Origin: Bradyrhizobium sacchari
GTDB lineage: Bacteria; Pseudomonadota; Alphaproteobacteria; Rhizobiales; Xanthobacteraceae
DNA length: 64,000 nucleotides
Direction: 5' to 3'
Assembly: GCF_002068095.1 (NCBI RefSeq)
Contig: NZ_LWIG01000060.1
Span: 42,061 to 106,060, forward strand
Shown here: piece by piece, positions 54,643 to 63,861 of the stretch
Position numbering within the stretch: the first letter of the stretch is position 1
Layout: the number at the start of each line of letters is the position of its first letter
Notes under the pieces: model-generated
What the model saw: the letters and a program-made list of their open reading frames with translations, nothing else
What the model was told of the DNA's origin: nothing
The model's database searches: none
Program-made: the position numbers and the translations under genes

Positions 54643-55902
54643 TCAGGTCACGGGACGATGATGCGGCTTGAACAGCCGTCCTTTCTCCACCACCAGCACG
54701 ATTCCGAGCGCAGCCAGCGTCGACAGGAAGAAGCCGATCGAGAACGGCAGCAGCGTGCCGTCAAAGCTCTGGCCGATCGCCATGCCGACCACGATGCCGA
54801 TCAGGGTCGTGATCGAGCCGTAGAGCGATGAAGCGGTGCCGGCGATGTGGCCCTGCGGCTCCATGGCCAGCGCGGTGAAGTTCGCGACCATCATGCCAAA
54901 CGAGAACATCATCAGCGCCGAGAGCACCATGAACAGGGCAAGCGGCAGCACACCGAGGCTTTCCGTCAGCAGCATCACGCCCGCTACGACCGTGTAGAGC
55001 GTCAGCGCGCCGTGCGAGATCACGCGCATGCCGAGCCGTCCGACCAGCTGCGCGTTGAGGAAGCCCGCCACAGCCGTACCGGCCGCGATCGCAGCGAAAG
55101 CGATCGGAAAATAGCGGCCGAGGTGATAGATGCCGGTGAAAACCTGCTGGGCGCAGAACACGTAGGCAAAGAGCGCGCCGATGACGCTGCCGGCGGCTGT
55201 CGCATAGCCGATGGTCTGGCGGTTGGTCACGGTCTGGCGAAAGGCCGAGAGCACATCGGCGGGCGCGAGCGACCTGCGCTCCGATTCGGGAAGGGTTTCA
55301 GGCAGCCGCAGCACGCACCATGCGAGCGCGAGCAGGCCATAGAGCATCAGCACGACGAAGATGCCGCGCCAGGCCGTCACCAGCAGCACGGCCTGTCCGA
55401 ATGACGGCGCGATCACGGGCACCGCAATGAACACCATCATCGCGAGCGACATCACGCTCGCCATGCGGCGGCCGACATAGCAGTCGCGCACGATCGAGGT
55501 CGCGATCACGCGCGTTGCCGAGGTGCCGAGCCCTTGCAGCGCGCGCGCCAGCAGCAGCGTCTCGAACGAGGGCGCGGCAACCGCGAGCACGCTCGCCACC
55601 GCATAGACCGCCATGCCGCCGAGCAGCACCGGACGGCGACCGAAGCGGTCGGACAACGGCCCCATGACGAACTGACCGGCGCCGAAGCCGATCAGGAAGG
55701 TCGACAGCACGAGCTGGAGTTGATTGGCGACGGGAATGCTGAACGCCGTCCCGATATTGGGCAGAGCCGGCAGCATCATGTCCATCGCAAGCGGATTGAG
55801 CGCCATGATGGACGCAATCACGATAACGAATTCGGGAAAACCCATGGGCCGGTGTCCCGAGGACACCCAACCGTCGGCATTGACGTCGGACAAGAAGCTC
55901 AC
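54643..55902 (-). CDS. Bcr/CflA-type MFS drug exporter
   Basis: A 419-residue, 12-helix efflux protein. LAMDMMLPALPNIGTAFSIPVANQLQLVLSTFLIGFGAGQFVMGPLSDRFGRRPVLLGG is the classic Bcr/CflA opening with motif A, and LLARALQGLGTSATRVIATSIVRDCY is motif C-like. The start given is a GTG with AGAG before it; an ATG at 55845 (MGFPEFVIV) is an alternative. Monocistronic. Confidence 0.9.
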   Translation of the reverse strand: MSFLSDVNADGWVSSGHRPMGFPEFVIVIASIMALNPLAMDMMLPALPNIGTAFSIPVANQLQLVLSTFLIGFGAGQFVMGPLSDRFGRRPVLLGGMAVYAVASVLAVAAPSFETLLLARALQGLGTSATRVIATSIVRDCYVGRRMASVMSLAMMVFIAVPVIAPSFGQAVLLVTAWRGIFVVLMLYGLLALAWCVLRLPETLPESERRSLAPADVLSAFRQTVTNRQTIGYATAAGSVIGALFAYVFCAQQVFTGIYHLGRYFPIAFAAIAAGTAVAGFLNAQLVGRLGMRVISHGALTLYTVVAGVMLLTESLGVLPLALFMVLSALMMFSFGMMVANFTALAMEPQGHIAGTASSLYGSITTLIGIVVGMAIGQSFDGTLLPFSIGFFLSTLAALGIVLVVEKGRLFKPHHRPVT

Positions 55903-56044
55903 CTCTGAAATTCAGGGCTTTTTCTAGCGGTTATGCTGCGGCGCACAACCCATGTTTCGGGATGGCTGTCAGGCAGGACGACGGCGGACACGAGTTGGTG
56001 AGGTCGCCCGCCACTCCGGCCGCGGCGTCGAGGTTAAGGGCGGC

Positions 56045-56629
56045 TTAAGGCCGACGGTTCTGAGCTGATTCGACCAGGCCAAGCGCCAATTGTCCCGCGG
56101 TCTCCACGTAATCCAGGTCGCGATGGATCAGCATCACGGTCGTGGCGCCGTCGAGCAGGATCACGATCTGGCGCGCGAGCGCCGCGGCATCGGCAACGCC
56201 GTGGCCCTGCAATTCCGTTGCGAGCCAGGCTTCGAAGCGCTTCTTGTGCGCCGCCCCGGCCTTGACCGCAGGATGTGCCGGGGTGTTCGCGAGCTCGGCG
56301 ATGGTGCGGAGGAATCCGCAGCCGCGCCAGCGCGGCGTGTTCACGGAGCGTCCGAGCTTGGTGAAGAGACCGCGGACCTTGTCGGCGGCGCCGCCGTCGG
56401 TCTCCGCGAACCAGCGCATGTAAAGCTCCAGCGTCGGCTGGTCCCTGGCCGCGATGGTTTCGGCGACGAGCTCGTCCTTGCTGGTGAAATGATAATAGAG
56501 CGTCTTCTTGGTGACGCCGGCCGTCTCGGCGACGGCATCCATGCTCACCGCCTTGATGCCTTCGCCATAGAACAGGCGCGTCGCGGCAACGACGATCTGC
56601 TCCCGCGTGCTGTCACCGCTTCTCGACAT
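56045..56629 (-). CDS. TetR-family transcriptional regulator
   Basis: A 194-residue TetR repressor with an N-terminal HTH (REQIVVAATRLFYGEGIKAVSMDAVAETAGVTKKTLYYHFTSKDEL) and a variable ligand domain. It diverges from the enoyl-CoA hydratase gene at 56719, and a perfect palindrome lies between them, so it probably represses both itself and that gene. An acyl-CoA-type inducer is plausible but not shown. Confidence 0.92.
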   Translation of the reverse strand: MSRSGDSTREQIVVAATRLFYGEGIKAVSMDAVAETAGVTKKTLYYHFTSKDELVAETIAARDQPTLELYMRWFAETDGGAADKVRGLFTKLGRSVNTPRWRGCGFLRTIAELANTPAHPAVKAGAAHKKRFEAWLATELQGHGVADAAALARQIVILLDGATTVMLIHRDLDYVETAGQLALGLVESAQNRRP

Positions 56630-56638
56630 GGCCTCAAA

Positions 56639-56662
56639 TGTATACTGCCTAGTGAGTATACA
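56639..56662. promoter_or_regulatory. Perfect 24-base palindromic operator for the TetR regulator
   Basis: TGTATACT, eight bases, AGTATACA: both 8-base arms match exactly. It is placed between the divergent tetR (start 56629) and enoyl-CoA hydratase (start 56719) genes, the normal site for an autorepressing TetR protein. Confidence 0.75.
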
Positions 56663-56718
56663 CGGCAAGGCCGCTGTGGCTGACTTCCGCGCCTGTTCGA
56701 CCTGGAAGGAGCCTGCAC

Positions 56719-57498
56719 TTGTCCGATCTCGTCCTCGCGCAGACGCGCGGCGCCGTTGCACTGCTGACGTTCAATCGCCCCAACAAGCTCAACGCGCTGA
56801 GCTACGCCCTCATCGACCGTCTGATGACGACCCTCGACCGCATCGAGGACGACGCCAGTGTTCGTGCCGTCGTGCTGACCGGGGCAGGCGACCGGGCCTT
56901 CTCGGCCGGCGCCGACATCGCCGAATTCTCGGAGAGCGTGAAAGCCGGGCCCGATGCCGCGGTGAAGGCGTTCGTGCGGCGCGGCCAGGCGATGACGGCG
57001 CGCCTGGAGGCGTTTCCGAAGCCGGTCATCGCTGCGGTCAACGGCATCGCCTTCGGCGGCGGCTGCGAGATCACGGAAGCCGTGCATCTTGCCGTCGCGA
57101 GCGAGCGGGCAAGCTTCGCCAAGCCGGAGATTGCCATCGGCATCACGCCGACCTTTGGCGGCACCCAGCGCCTGCCGCGGCTCGCGGGCCGGAAGCGTGC
57201 GCTGGAACACCTGCTGACGGGAGATTCCTTTTCTCCACAACGAGCCGTCGAGATGGGATTGGTCAACCGCGTCGTGCCGCACGAGCAGCTCATGGACGCC
57301 ACCTTCGCGCTGGCGGGTCGCATCGTCAGGCATTCGCAGCTGGCGGTCGCCCGGGTCATCACCGCCACCACGCGGGGCCTCAACGTCTCCATCTCCGAAG
57401 GCCTTGCCATCGAGGGGGAGCAGTTCGCGCGCATGGCGGCGACACAGGATACGCGCGAAGCGCTCGACGCCTGGCTGGCCGCACGCGCGTCGCGGTAG
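56719..57498 (+). CDS. Enoyl-CoA hydratase/isomerase with TTG start
   Basis: A 259-residue crotonase-family protein: LLTFNRPNKLNALSYALID, LTGAGDRAFSAGADIAEFSE, VIAAVNGIAFGGGCEITEAVHLAVASE (oxyanion hole and catalytic Glu region). The start is TTG, supported by GGAAGGAG 7 bases upstream; no in-frame ATG sits near the conserved N terminus. Controlled, most likely, by the divergent TetR regulator. Confidence 0.9.
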   Translation: MSDLVLAQTRGAVALLTFNRPNKLNALSYALIDRLMTTLDRIEDDASVRAVVLTGAGDRAFSAGADIAEFSESVKAGPDAAVKAFVRRGQAMTARLEAFPKPVIAAVNGIAFGGGCEITEAVHLAVASERASFAKPEIAIGITPTFGGTQRLPRLAGRKRALEHLLTGDSFSPQRAVEMGLVNRVVPHEQLMDATFALAGRIVRHSQLAVARVITATTRGLNVSISEGLAIEGEQFARMAATQDTREALDAWLAARASR

Positions 57499-57673
57499 GG
57501 GGCGTGGCGACGGTTTCGCCGCCGTCTCAGCCGGGGCCGGCAACCAGCCATTCACCATAAGATCGCGGACGCCGCATCGGGGAGATGAATCCGCAACTCA
57601 TCCTGTCCATTGTGGGCCCGATGGGGCGCCGCGCAGGCGCCCCGAGGGAACCCACCAAGGCAGGTATTTCGCG

Positions 57674-58996
57674 ATGTCCGACGTGACCGGCATAGCACGA
57701 GGATTGGGCCCCTCGCTTGACACGAGCGCAGGGCGAAACACCTGGCTTGCCTGGCTCATCGGGCTGACGGCGCTGCTGGTGCTCGGCAATCTTGTCAGCG
57801 ACGGCTCAATTCCCCTGAATTACGGCTGGGATGTTCGCGTCAATTGCGCCGCGGTCGATGCCTATGCCGACGGGCTCGATCCCTATTTCGTCAAGAATTT
57901 GAAGGGCACCAGGTTTTCCTACCCCTATCTGCCTGTGACGCTCGACGTGTTTCGTCCCCTCTGCGCGGGCGGTGTCCTCGTCGCTCATCACATGAGCCTA
58001 TACCTCGTGCTCGCCGTGCTCTGCGCCCTGGCCCTTCCGGGTCTTGGCCCGACGCGCACCAGCCCGCGCGATGTTGCGCTCAGGCTGCTCTGCGTGTTCG
58101 GTGCGTTCCTCGGCTTCGAGTGGGTCTGGGCGTCGGGGAATTTCGCGATCCTGGGCGGCGTGCTGACCGCAGTCGCGCTGAGGCTTCTGCTTTCGCCGGC
58201 CTCCGGCGCATGGGACCGCGGCTTCGCCTTGCGCGTCGGCGGTGCCGCGCTGCTTGGTCTCGTGACCTCTTTCAAGCTGGTGTTCTGTCCCGTGATCGCC
58301 GCGCTCTATTTCCTGCCGCTGCCGCGCGCGCGCAAGCTGGCGCTGGTCGCGGTGGCCGCGTTCGGCTTCGCATTGCCGATCCTGATCTCGAGGCTGTTCT
58401 ACGCCGACCTGTTCTCGAGCTGGCTGGGTGTGCTGACGAAGCAGATCCCCGATCAGCATGTCGTCGAGCTCATGGAAAACAATCCGTCGCTGCTGCTGCT
58501 GGCGCGCAGCCTCCTGGAGCAAGTCGGGCTAGGCGACAGCAAGCCGGTGATGTTCGCGACCTATGGGATCGCAGCGCTCGCAATCGTGCTCGTGCCGTTC
58601 GTCCTGTCCGTCCTGCGCGAGGTCGGCAGCGGACCGGTTCGGGAAGGGGAATCGCTTCTGGCGCGGCTCGATCGCTGGCTGATCGAGCATCCCCGCGTCG
58701 CCACGCGCGTCACCGTGCTCGCGATGTTTGCGCTCTATGTCAGCTCGCCCCGCCTCAAGGAATATGCCTTCTTCGAGCTCGCGGTCTATGCCGCGGTTCT
58801 CATCGCCGATCTTCCGTCCCTGGCACTCGCCGCCATGCTCAGCGTCGGTCTGCTCGCTCCCGGCATGGTCTCGATTTCGGGACACACGGTGGAGGGCGGC
58901 TTCATCCTCCTCATCGTCGCGCTGGCAACCTTCTGGATCCTGCTGCTGGATTTTCGCGCGGAGCCGATGCGACTTGAGCCGCGGGACGCGCGTTGA
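57674..58996 (+). CDS. GT87-like (DUF2029) membrane protein, paralogue 1
   Basis: A 440-residue polytopic protein with about ten helices. WDVRVNCAAVDAYADGLDPYFVKNLKGTRFSYPYLPVTLDVFRP is the conserved periplasmic loop, with Asp residues typical of GT87/mannosyltransferase-like (DUF2029) enzymes. FFELAVYAAVLIADLPSLAL lies near the C terminus. Probably transfers a sugar from a polyprenyl carrier. Its TGA shares one base with the ATG of the next gene. Confidence 0.75.
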   Translation: MSDVTGIARGLGPSLDTSAGRNTWLAWLIGLTALLVLGNLVSDGSIPLNYGWDVRVNCAAVDAYADGLDPYFVKNLKGTRFSYPYLPVTLDVFRPLCAGGVLVAHHMSLYLVLAVLCALALPGLGPTRTSPRDVALRLLCVFGAFLGFEWVWASGNFAILGGVLTAVALRLLLSPASGAWDRGFALRVGGAALLGLVTSFKLVFCPVIAALYFLPLPRARKLALVAVAAFGFALPILISRLFYADLFSSWLGVLTKQIPDQHVVELMENNPSLLLLARSLLEQVGLGDSKPVMFATYGIAALAIVLVPFVLSVLREVGSGPVREGESLLARLDRWLIEHPRVATRVTVLAMFALYVSSPRLKEYAFFELAVYAAVLIADLPSLALAAMLSVGLLAPGMVSISGHTVEGGFILLIVALATFWILLLDFRAEPMRLEPRDAR

Positions 58997-60288
58997 TGAC
59001 GAGCCTCGCCTCGTCCGCAGATGCCCGATCCCTGGCCGCGAACGCGTCAGGAAGCCGCTGGCGGACCTGGGTGATCCTGGTCGCGGCATTGCTTGTCGCC
59101 ATGTCCGTCACCGTCGACTTCGCCGCAGAGGACACCTTCGGCTGGGACGTACGGATCAACTGCGCGGCAGTGGATGCCCACCTTGCGGGGCTCGATCCCT
59201 ATTTCGTCAAGAACCTCAAGGATACGAAACTCTCCTACCCCTATCTTCCGGTCACCCTCGACGCGTTTCGGCCGCTCTGCGCCGGCGGTTTTCTGGTCGC
59301 CCATTACAAGCCGACCTATCTCGTCCTTGCGTTGATCTGCGCGCTGCTGCTGCCTGGTCTCGGCACGGCGCGCCGGGGTTGGCGGGATGTCGTGCTGCGA
59401 GGCGTGTTCGTGCTCGGTGGTTTCCTCGGCTTCGACTGGGTCGTTGCGACCGGTAATTTCGAGATCCTCAGCGGCCTGCTGACGGCGGCCTCGCTCGCAT
59501 TGTTGCTGCGCTCTGTGCCGTCCGGCAGGCGGGGTGAGGTGAGCCTCATGCCGCAGCTCGCCGGGGCGGCCGTGCTCGGCCTCGTCACCGCGTTCAAGCT
59601 GGTGTTCTTGCCGGTCCTTGCCGCGCTCTATTTCCTGCCGCAGCCGAGACGCCGCAAGCTGCTTCTGGTTGCGGTGGCGGCGGGCGCGTTCGTCCTGCCG
59701 ATCCTGGTTTCGCTGCTGTTATATCCGGATCTGTCTCGGAGCTGGCTCAGCGCGATCACCGGCCAGATCCCCGGACAGCATTCACCCGCAAGCGAGGTCA
59801 ATCCGTCGCTGTTGCTGATTGCGTCGACGCTTGCAGGCCAAATTGGACTTGCCGGCAGCAAGGTGTTCGTCATCGGCCTCTACGGGGTCATCGCGATCAC
59901 GCTTGTGCTCGCGCCGTTCGCGCTTTCGGTGTGGCGCATGTTCAAGCGCCAGGGCGAGCCTCGGACAGCCTCGCTGCTTCAGGCGTTTGACGACTGGCTG
60001 GTGAATCATCCGGGCGCGGCGATGCGCATCACCGTCCTCGCGATGTACGCGCTCTATCTCTGCACGCCGAGACCGAAGGAATATACCTTTTTTCAGGTGG
60101 CGCTCTACGCGGCCATTCTCGTCGCCGATCTGCCCGCGATGATGATGGTCGCCGCACTCACGGTCGCGGTCGCCATTCCGGTCCTGGCGTCGGCCTCGGT
60201 CACCGCCTTCATGGGCGGGTATGGCCAGCTCACGCTCGCGCTGATCTGCTTCTGGATTCTGCTTCCGCGCGAACCGCAGCGGATGTGA
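58996..60288 (+). CDS. GT87-like (DUF2029) membrane protein, paralogue 2
   Basis: A 430-residue paralogue of the preceding gene product, with the same loop (WDVRINCAAVDAHLAGLDPYFVKNLKDTKLSYPYLPVTLDAFRP) and the same C-terminal helices. A tandem duplicate, translationally coupled through the overlapping TGATG. About ten helices. A TTG at 58993 is a less likely start. Confidence 0.75.
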   Translation: MTSLASSADARSLAANASGSRWRTWVILVAALLVAMSVTVDFAAEDTFGWDVRINCAAVDAHLAGLDPYFVKNLKDTKLSYPYLPVTLDAFRPLCAGGFLVAHYKPTYLVLALICALLLPGLGTARRGWRDVVLRGVFVLGGFLGFDWVVATGNFEILSGLLTAASLALLLRSVPSGRRGEVSLMPQLAGAAVLGLVTAFKLVFLPVLAALYFLPQPRRRKLLLVAVAAGAFVLPILVSLLLYPDLSRSWLSAITGQIPGQHSPASEVNPSLLLIASTLAGQIGLAGSKVFVIGLYGVIAITLVLAPFALSVWRMFKRQGEPRTASLLQAFDDWLVNHPGAAMRITVLAMYALYLCTPRPKEYTFFQVALYAAILVADLPAMMMVAALTVAVAIPVLASASVTAFMGGYGQLTLALICFWILLPREPQRM

Positions 60289-60289
60289 T

Positions 60290-61792
60290 CTATCTCGGCG
60301 CCGGCGGCGCAGTGTAGAGGCTCATATAGGCGCCCGTGTAGTCTTCTTTCCAGCCTCGCCGGCCGACGAGGAACTGCCGGAGCTGCTCGTGTCCGCGGAC
60401 CCAGAGCACCGCATCGATTCTGTATTTGCTGATGACCGAGTCCCAGGCGGCCTCGTCGATGTCCCAGCGCACCAGCTTGAGATAGTCGCGCAGCAATTCG
60501 TCCGGATAGGCGGTCGCGGCCCGGCCGTCCACGAACATCGGCACCGATCCGTGGGTGCGGAAGATCAGGAGCCCGCCGGAATTCCAGTGGTTCAGCACGC
60601 GCGAATGCGTGGAGTGCGCGAGCAAATAGCCGGCATCCTCATCCGAGAGCATGTCCGGCAGCGCCAGCGCCGGTCGCACCTGCAGGAAGCTGAGCGGCAG
60701 CACGAACACACCGATGATCCCCGCCGCCAGCATCGCGCGGCGGATGTCGAACCGCGACAGCCGCTCGGGCAGCAGCCGGTCGACATGCAGCGCCATCGGG
60801 ACTGCCGAGAAGATGAAGAAGAACGCGATGTACCTGAACTGGTAGAGGCCCAGGAACAGGAACAGCCAAGCCAGCAGGCGCGGCTCCACCGGAATGGGTT
60901 TCGAGTTTCGATAGTGCAGCTCGAGCGCAATGAACGTCAACGCATAGGCGATGCCGGGGATGCTTCCGGGCAGCTCCATGTTGTGGAGATAGGGACGCCA
61001 TTCGCCGATATTGGCCTGGATGAAATGGCCGAGCGTCGCCATCACGCCGTCGTAGATGTGCCATCCCAGGGGATTGACGAAGATCGCAGCAACGCACCCG
61101 ATGCCCGCGAAGCAGTAATTCCTGAAGTTCGCCCAGTCCCGTCGCAGCAAGGCGACGCCGGCGAAGACGCCGATGATCGGAAAGGCGAGCATGAAGCCGC
61201 CGTGCAGATTGACCCACAGCACCATCAACACCGGCAGCAGGAACCAGCTGCGCCGCTGCAGGCATTCGCCGTAGAAGATCACCGCGAACAGCATGGTCGC
61301 GATATTCGGCGATGCCGCCAGATAGGTGTTGGGCGCCGCCTCGTAGCAGGGGTAGAGCAGGCATGCGGCGAAGACGGTGATGCAGACCGCCGGCACCGAT
61401 GCGCCGCTGCGCAGGCCGCATGAGGTGAGGTATGCGACGATGACCGCGCCGCAGGCGACGACCAGCAGGACGATCCCGGCAAGGCCCGCGTGCTGGTAGA
61501 GCACGCTGGCAATCACGTCCCAGAGCCACGACAGATTGTACCAGCGCTTGTCTGCGAGCGTGAACGCCCACGGATCCTGAAACGGGATCTCGCCGCGCTC
61601 CCTGATCAGGTCTCCCGCCGCGATGTGCCAGCCGAGGTCGTAGTGGCTGAGCTGGACCGGACCGTTCGAAATGTAGAACACCGACAGGAACGCGATCAGG
61701 ACGAGGTAGATCTCGCGCCCGTGCAAATGGCGTCCGAACGCCGTGGGCGCCCCGCCAATCCCGGTCCGGGACCAATTCTCGCGCGCGTCCAT
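60290..61792 (-). CDS. Polytopic membrane protein, probable glycosyltransferase
   Basis: A 500-residue protein with about twelve hydrophobic segments and the first-loop pattern SHYDLGWHIAAGDLIRERGEIPFQDPWAFTLADKRWYNLSWLWD, which resembles membrane glycosyltransferases of the GT39/GT83 type. The soluble C-terminal part has RVLNHWNSGGLLIFRTHGSVPMFVDGRAATAYP. The start was chosen at an ATG with GAGAG 5 bases upstream; two earlier in-frame ATGs exist. Ends one base after the convergent GT87 gene. Confidence 0.7.
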   Translation of the reverse strand: MDARENWSRTGIGGAPTAFGRHLHGREIYLVLIAFLSVFYISNGPVQLSHYDLGWHIAAGDLIRERGEIPFQDPWAFTLADKRWYNLSWLWDVIASVLYQHAGLAGIVLLVVACGAVIVAYLTSCGLRSGASVPAVCITVFAACLLYPCYEAAPNTYLAASPNIATMLFAVIFYGECLQRRSWFLLPVLMVLWVNLHGGFMLAFPIIGVFAGVALLRRDWANFRNYCFAGIGCVAAIFVNPLGWHIYDGVMATLGHFIQANIGEWRPYLHNMELPGSIPGIAYALTFIALELHYRNSKPIPVEPRLLAWLFLFLGLYQFRYIAFFFIFSAVPMALHVDRLLPERLSRFDIRRAMLAAGIIGVFVLPLSFLQVRPALALPDMLSDEDAGYLLAHSTHSRVLNHWNSGGLLIFRTHGSVPMFVDGRAATAYPDELLRDYLKLVRWDIDEAAWDSVISKYRIDAVLWVRGHEQLRQFLVGRRGWKEDYTGAYMSLYTAPPAPR

Positions 61793-62081
61793 GAAAACTC
61801 TCACCATCGAAGCCGGCGCTGCAGGCTGCCGCGTTTCCCTTGAAGCCTGCGGCAACGGCGGCAGACATCGTTCGATTTAGGGGAGGACGGTCTAAGGTCG
61901 GGTAAAGGTCGGTTGCACTATGCAGGCGAGTTGGTGAACGAATGCTTGCGTGAAGGTAGGCGTCGGCGGGGGTGCAATCTGGGCGAGAAATGGTAAACTA
62001 TAGCAATCTGTCACTGAAAACTGCTGGCATTCTGTCTAAAATTATCGCTTGATATCTCCGGGCTACGAGATCGAGGCGAGA

Positions 62082-63014
62082 ATGAGTGACACACCGTCCC
62101 AGTCATCGGCTCCGCAGGAGCGCGGCCTTGCAATTACCACGGCGCAAGCGACCGTTGCGGCGGCGGCCCTGGCAGTCGTTAGCGCCATTGGCGGCGCGTT
62201 CATTCAATCAATGACGACGCGCGACGTTGAGGCGGGAAAGTCGTCAACTGCCCTCAGCATCGAGAAGACAAAGGTCGACGGTAGTCTGGAGATCGAACGA
62301 CAGAAGCAGGCAGCGGCAACCGAGCTGGCGAGGCGGGAATTTGAAACAAAGCTCATCCTGAAGGCCATCGAAACGCCGGATCGGGACGAGGCGGTTCGAA
62401 ACCTCAAATTCTTTTTGAATGCGGGTTTCATTCAGGACCCGGATCAGAAAATCGTCAATCTCAGCGCGAGTCAGTATCCTTCGATTACGCCACCGCCACC
62501 GACCGTTTCCGTGCCGTTCGAGAGACGCCCGGCTGGGCAGCCTCCTACTTCTCAGGATCAGGTCAATCCGAAGTTATTTGAGGCGGCTTCCTCGTTAGTC
62601 GGGTATTCCACGGCCAATGTGCCGGGGACAGGTCGCGGGATGCTTGCTTCGGCATGGTCGGTCAACGAGGTCGCGCGGATTGCACTTGGAAAGCCAATCA
62701 GTTCTTCAAATGGCGATAACGGGTTGAGCATCCTCGCAACCTTTGAGATCTTGAAAGCTCGTCATATCGAGCAACCGATCGCGAAGGTGAAACCCGGAAT
62801 GATCATCGTGTCGCCCACGCAAGGAAGTGCAACCGGGCATATTGGAATTACGGGGACGCCGTTGGCGGATGAGCCCGATAATTTCATCATTTTCTCGAAT
62901 AGCTCAACCAGTGCTGCGTTCGCGCAAAACTTCACCTTGCGGTCATGGAAGGCACTCTTCGAGGAGAAGAAGCTGGAAGTTCATTTCTTCGAGATCGATT
63001 TCAAAGCGCAATGA
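62082..63014 (+). CDS. Membrane-anchored CHAP/NlpC-like protein, putative catalytic Cys replaced
   Basis: A 310-residue protein: one N-terminal helix (residues 20-41), a coiled-coil stretch (55-98), a Pro-rich linker (131-160) and a C-terminal globular domain (165-308). The latter has GMLASAWSVNEVARIALGKPI and GHIGITGTP, matching CHAP-like amidase folds from memory, in which a Cys precedes the helix and a His follows. Here S190 occupies the Cys place and H253 the His place. GAGG lies 5 bases before the start. AT-richer than its neighbours, so possibly acquired. Confidence 0.55.
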   Translation: MSDTPSQSSAPQERGLAITTAQATVAAAALAVVSAIGGAFIQSMTTRDVEAGKSSTALSIEKTKVDGSLEIERQKQAAATELARREFETKLILKAIETPDRDEAVRNLKFFLNAGFIQDPDQKIVNLSASQYPSITPPPPTVSVPFERRPAGQPPTSQDQVNPKLFEAASSLVGYSTANVPGTGRGMLASAWSVNEVARIALGKPISSSNGDNGLSILATFEILKARHIEQPIAKVKPGMIIVSPTQGSATGHIGITGTPLADEPDNFIIFSNSSTSAAFAQNFTLRSWKALFEEKKLEVHFFEIDFKAQ

Positions 63015-63155
63015 CTGGGCACGCGAACCCCGTGTCAAAGGCGGGGGCTGATAGTGCCCGACCGCGTGCCGGTCGCGGCGTCGATCTCCGGCGGCGTCTT
63101 GCGACCGCGGGTCTGTTTATGATCGTGCGGCCGCGCCATTCCCGGTCAGCTCTCA

Positions 63156-63244
63156 TGGTGCGGGCAGCCGGGGTCGAACCGGCACAGCGCTTGCGCGCCG
63201 AGGGATTTTAAGTCCCTTGCGTCTACCAATTCCGCCATGCCCGC
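63156..63244 (-). tRNA. tRNA-Leu (anticodon TAA)
   Basis: The minus strand reads GCGGGCATGGCGGAATTGGT onward with anticodon loop ACTTAAAA flanked by GGG/CCC pairs, a long variable arm, a T loop GGTTCGACCC, a matching acceptor stem (GCGGGCA/TGCCCGC) and an encoded CCA at 63156-63158. The long variable arm and TAA anticodon give tRNA-Leu. Confidence 0.95.
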
Positions 63245-63414
63245 TTGATCCAACGAGATCAAACACTTAAGTCCACCTGCGGCCGTCTGGAATTGGCGTT
63301 TGCGGCCCGGCGGGTGTCCTTCCTTAAGCGAGCCGGGCGCACAAGGCAAAGCCTCAATCCGGACATCTGTTGCTGCTTTAGGCATTCTCAATCCACGGGG
63401 ACTATTCATCCGGC

Positions 63415-63840
63415 ATGGCTGCTTCGCTTTCATCTCCGCTGCGCTTCTGCGGCGCGTTTCTCGTGCTGCTCGCGGGCGGGGCGGCCCTGGCCGGCTGCGC
63501 CGGCATCAGCGAGACGGTCGCGCCGGCCTTTGCCGATCCCGCCAAGTACGATCTGTACGATTGCAAGCAGCTCGAGACCGAGCGCAAGGCCCTCACCGCC
63601 CGCACGACCGATTTGCAGAGGCTGATGGACAAGGCGGAGACGGGGGCCGGCGGGGCCGTCGTGTCCGAGCTCGCCTATCGCAACGACTACGTCGCGGTGC
63701 GCGGGCAGGCGCAGCTCGCTGAAGACGCCTGGCGCCGCAACAGATGCCGGGAGACGCCGCCGGGTGCAGCTCCGGTGGCCTCAAGTCCGCAGCCGCCGGT
63801 GATCAAGCCCGCTCCGAGATCCGGCAGCGTCGCGCGCTGA
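63415..63840 (+). CDS. Small lipoprotein
   Basis: A 141-residue protein with a lipoprotein signal (FCGAFLVLLAGGAALAGC, Cys28 as the lipid-modified residue). The mature part has DPAKYDLYDCKQLETERKALTARTTDLQRLMDKAE, a helical stretch common in bradyrhizobial hypothetical lipoproteins, and a Pro-rich tail. Function unknown. Confidence 0.75.
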   Translation: MAASLSSPLRFCGAFLVLLAGGAALAGCAGISETVAPAFADPAKYDLYDCKQLETERKALTARTTDLQRLMDKAETGAGGAVVSELAYRNDYVAVRGQAQLAEDAWRRNRCRETPPGAAPVASSPQPPVIKPAPRSGSVAR

Positions 63841-63861
63841 GCCGGCACGAATGCATCAGCC

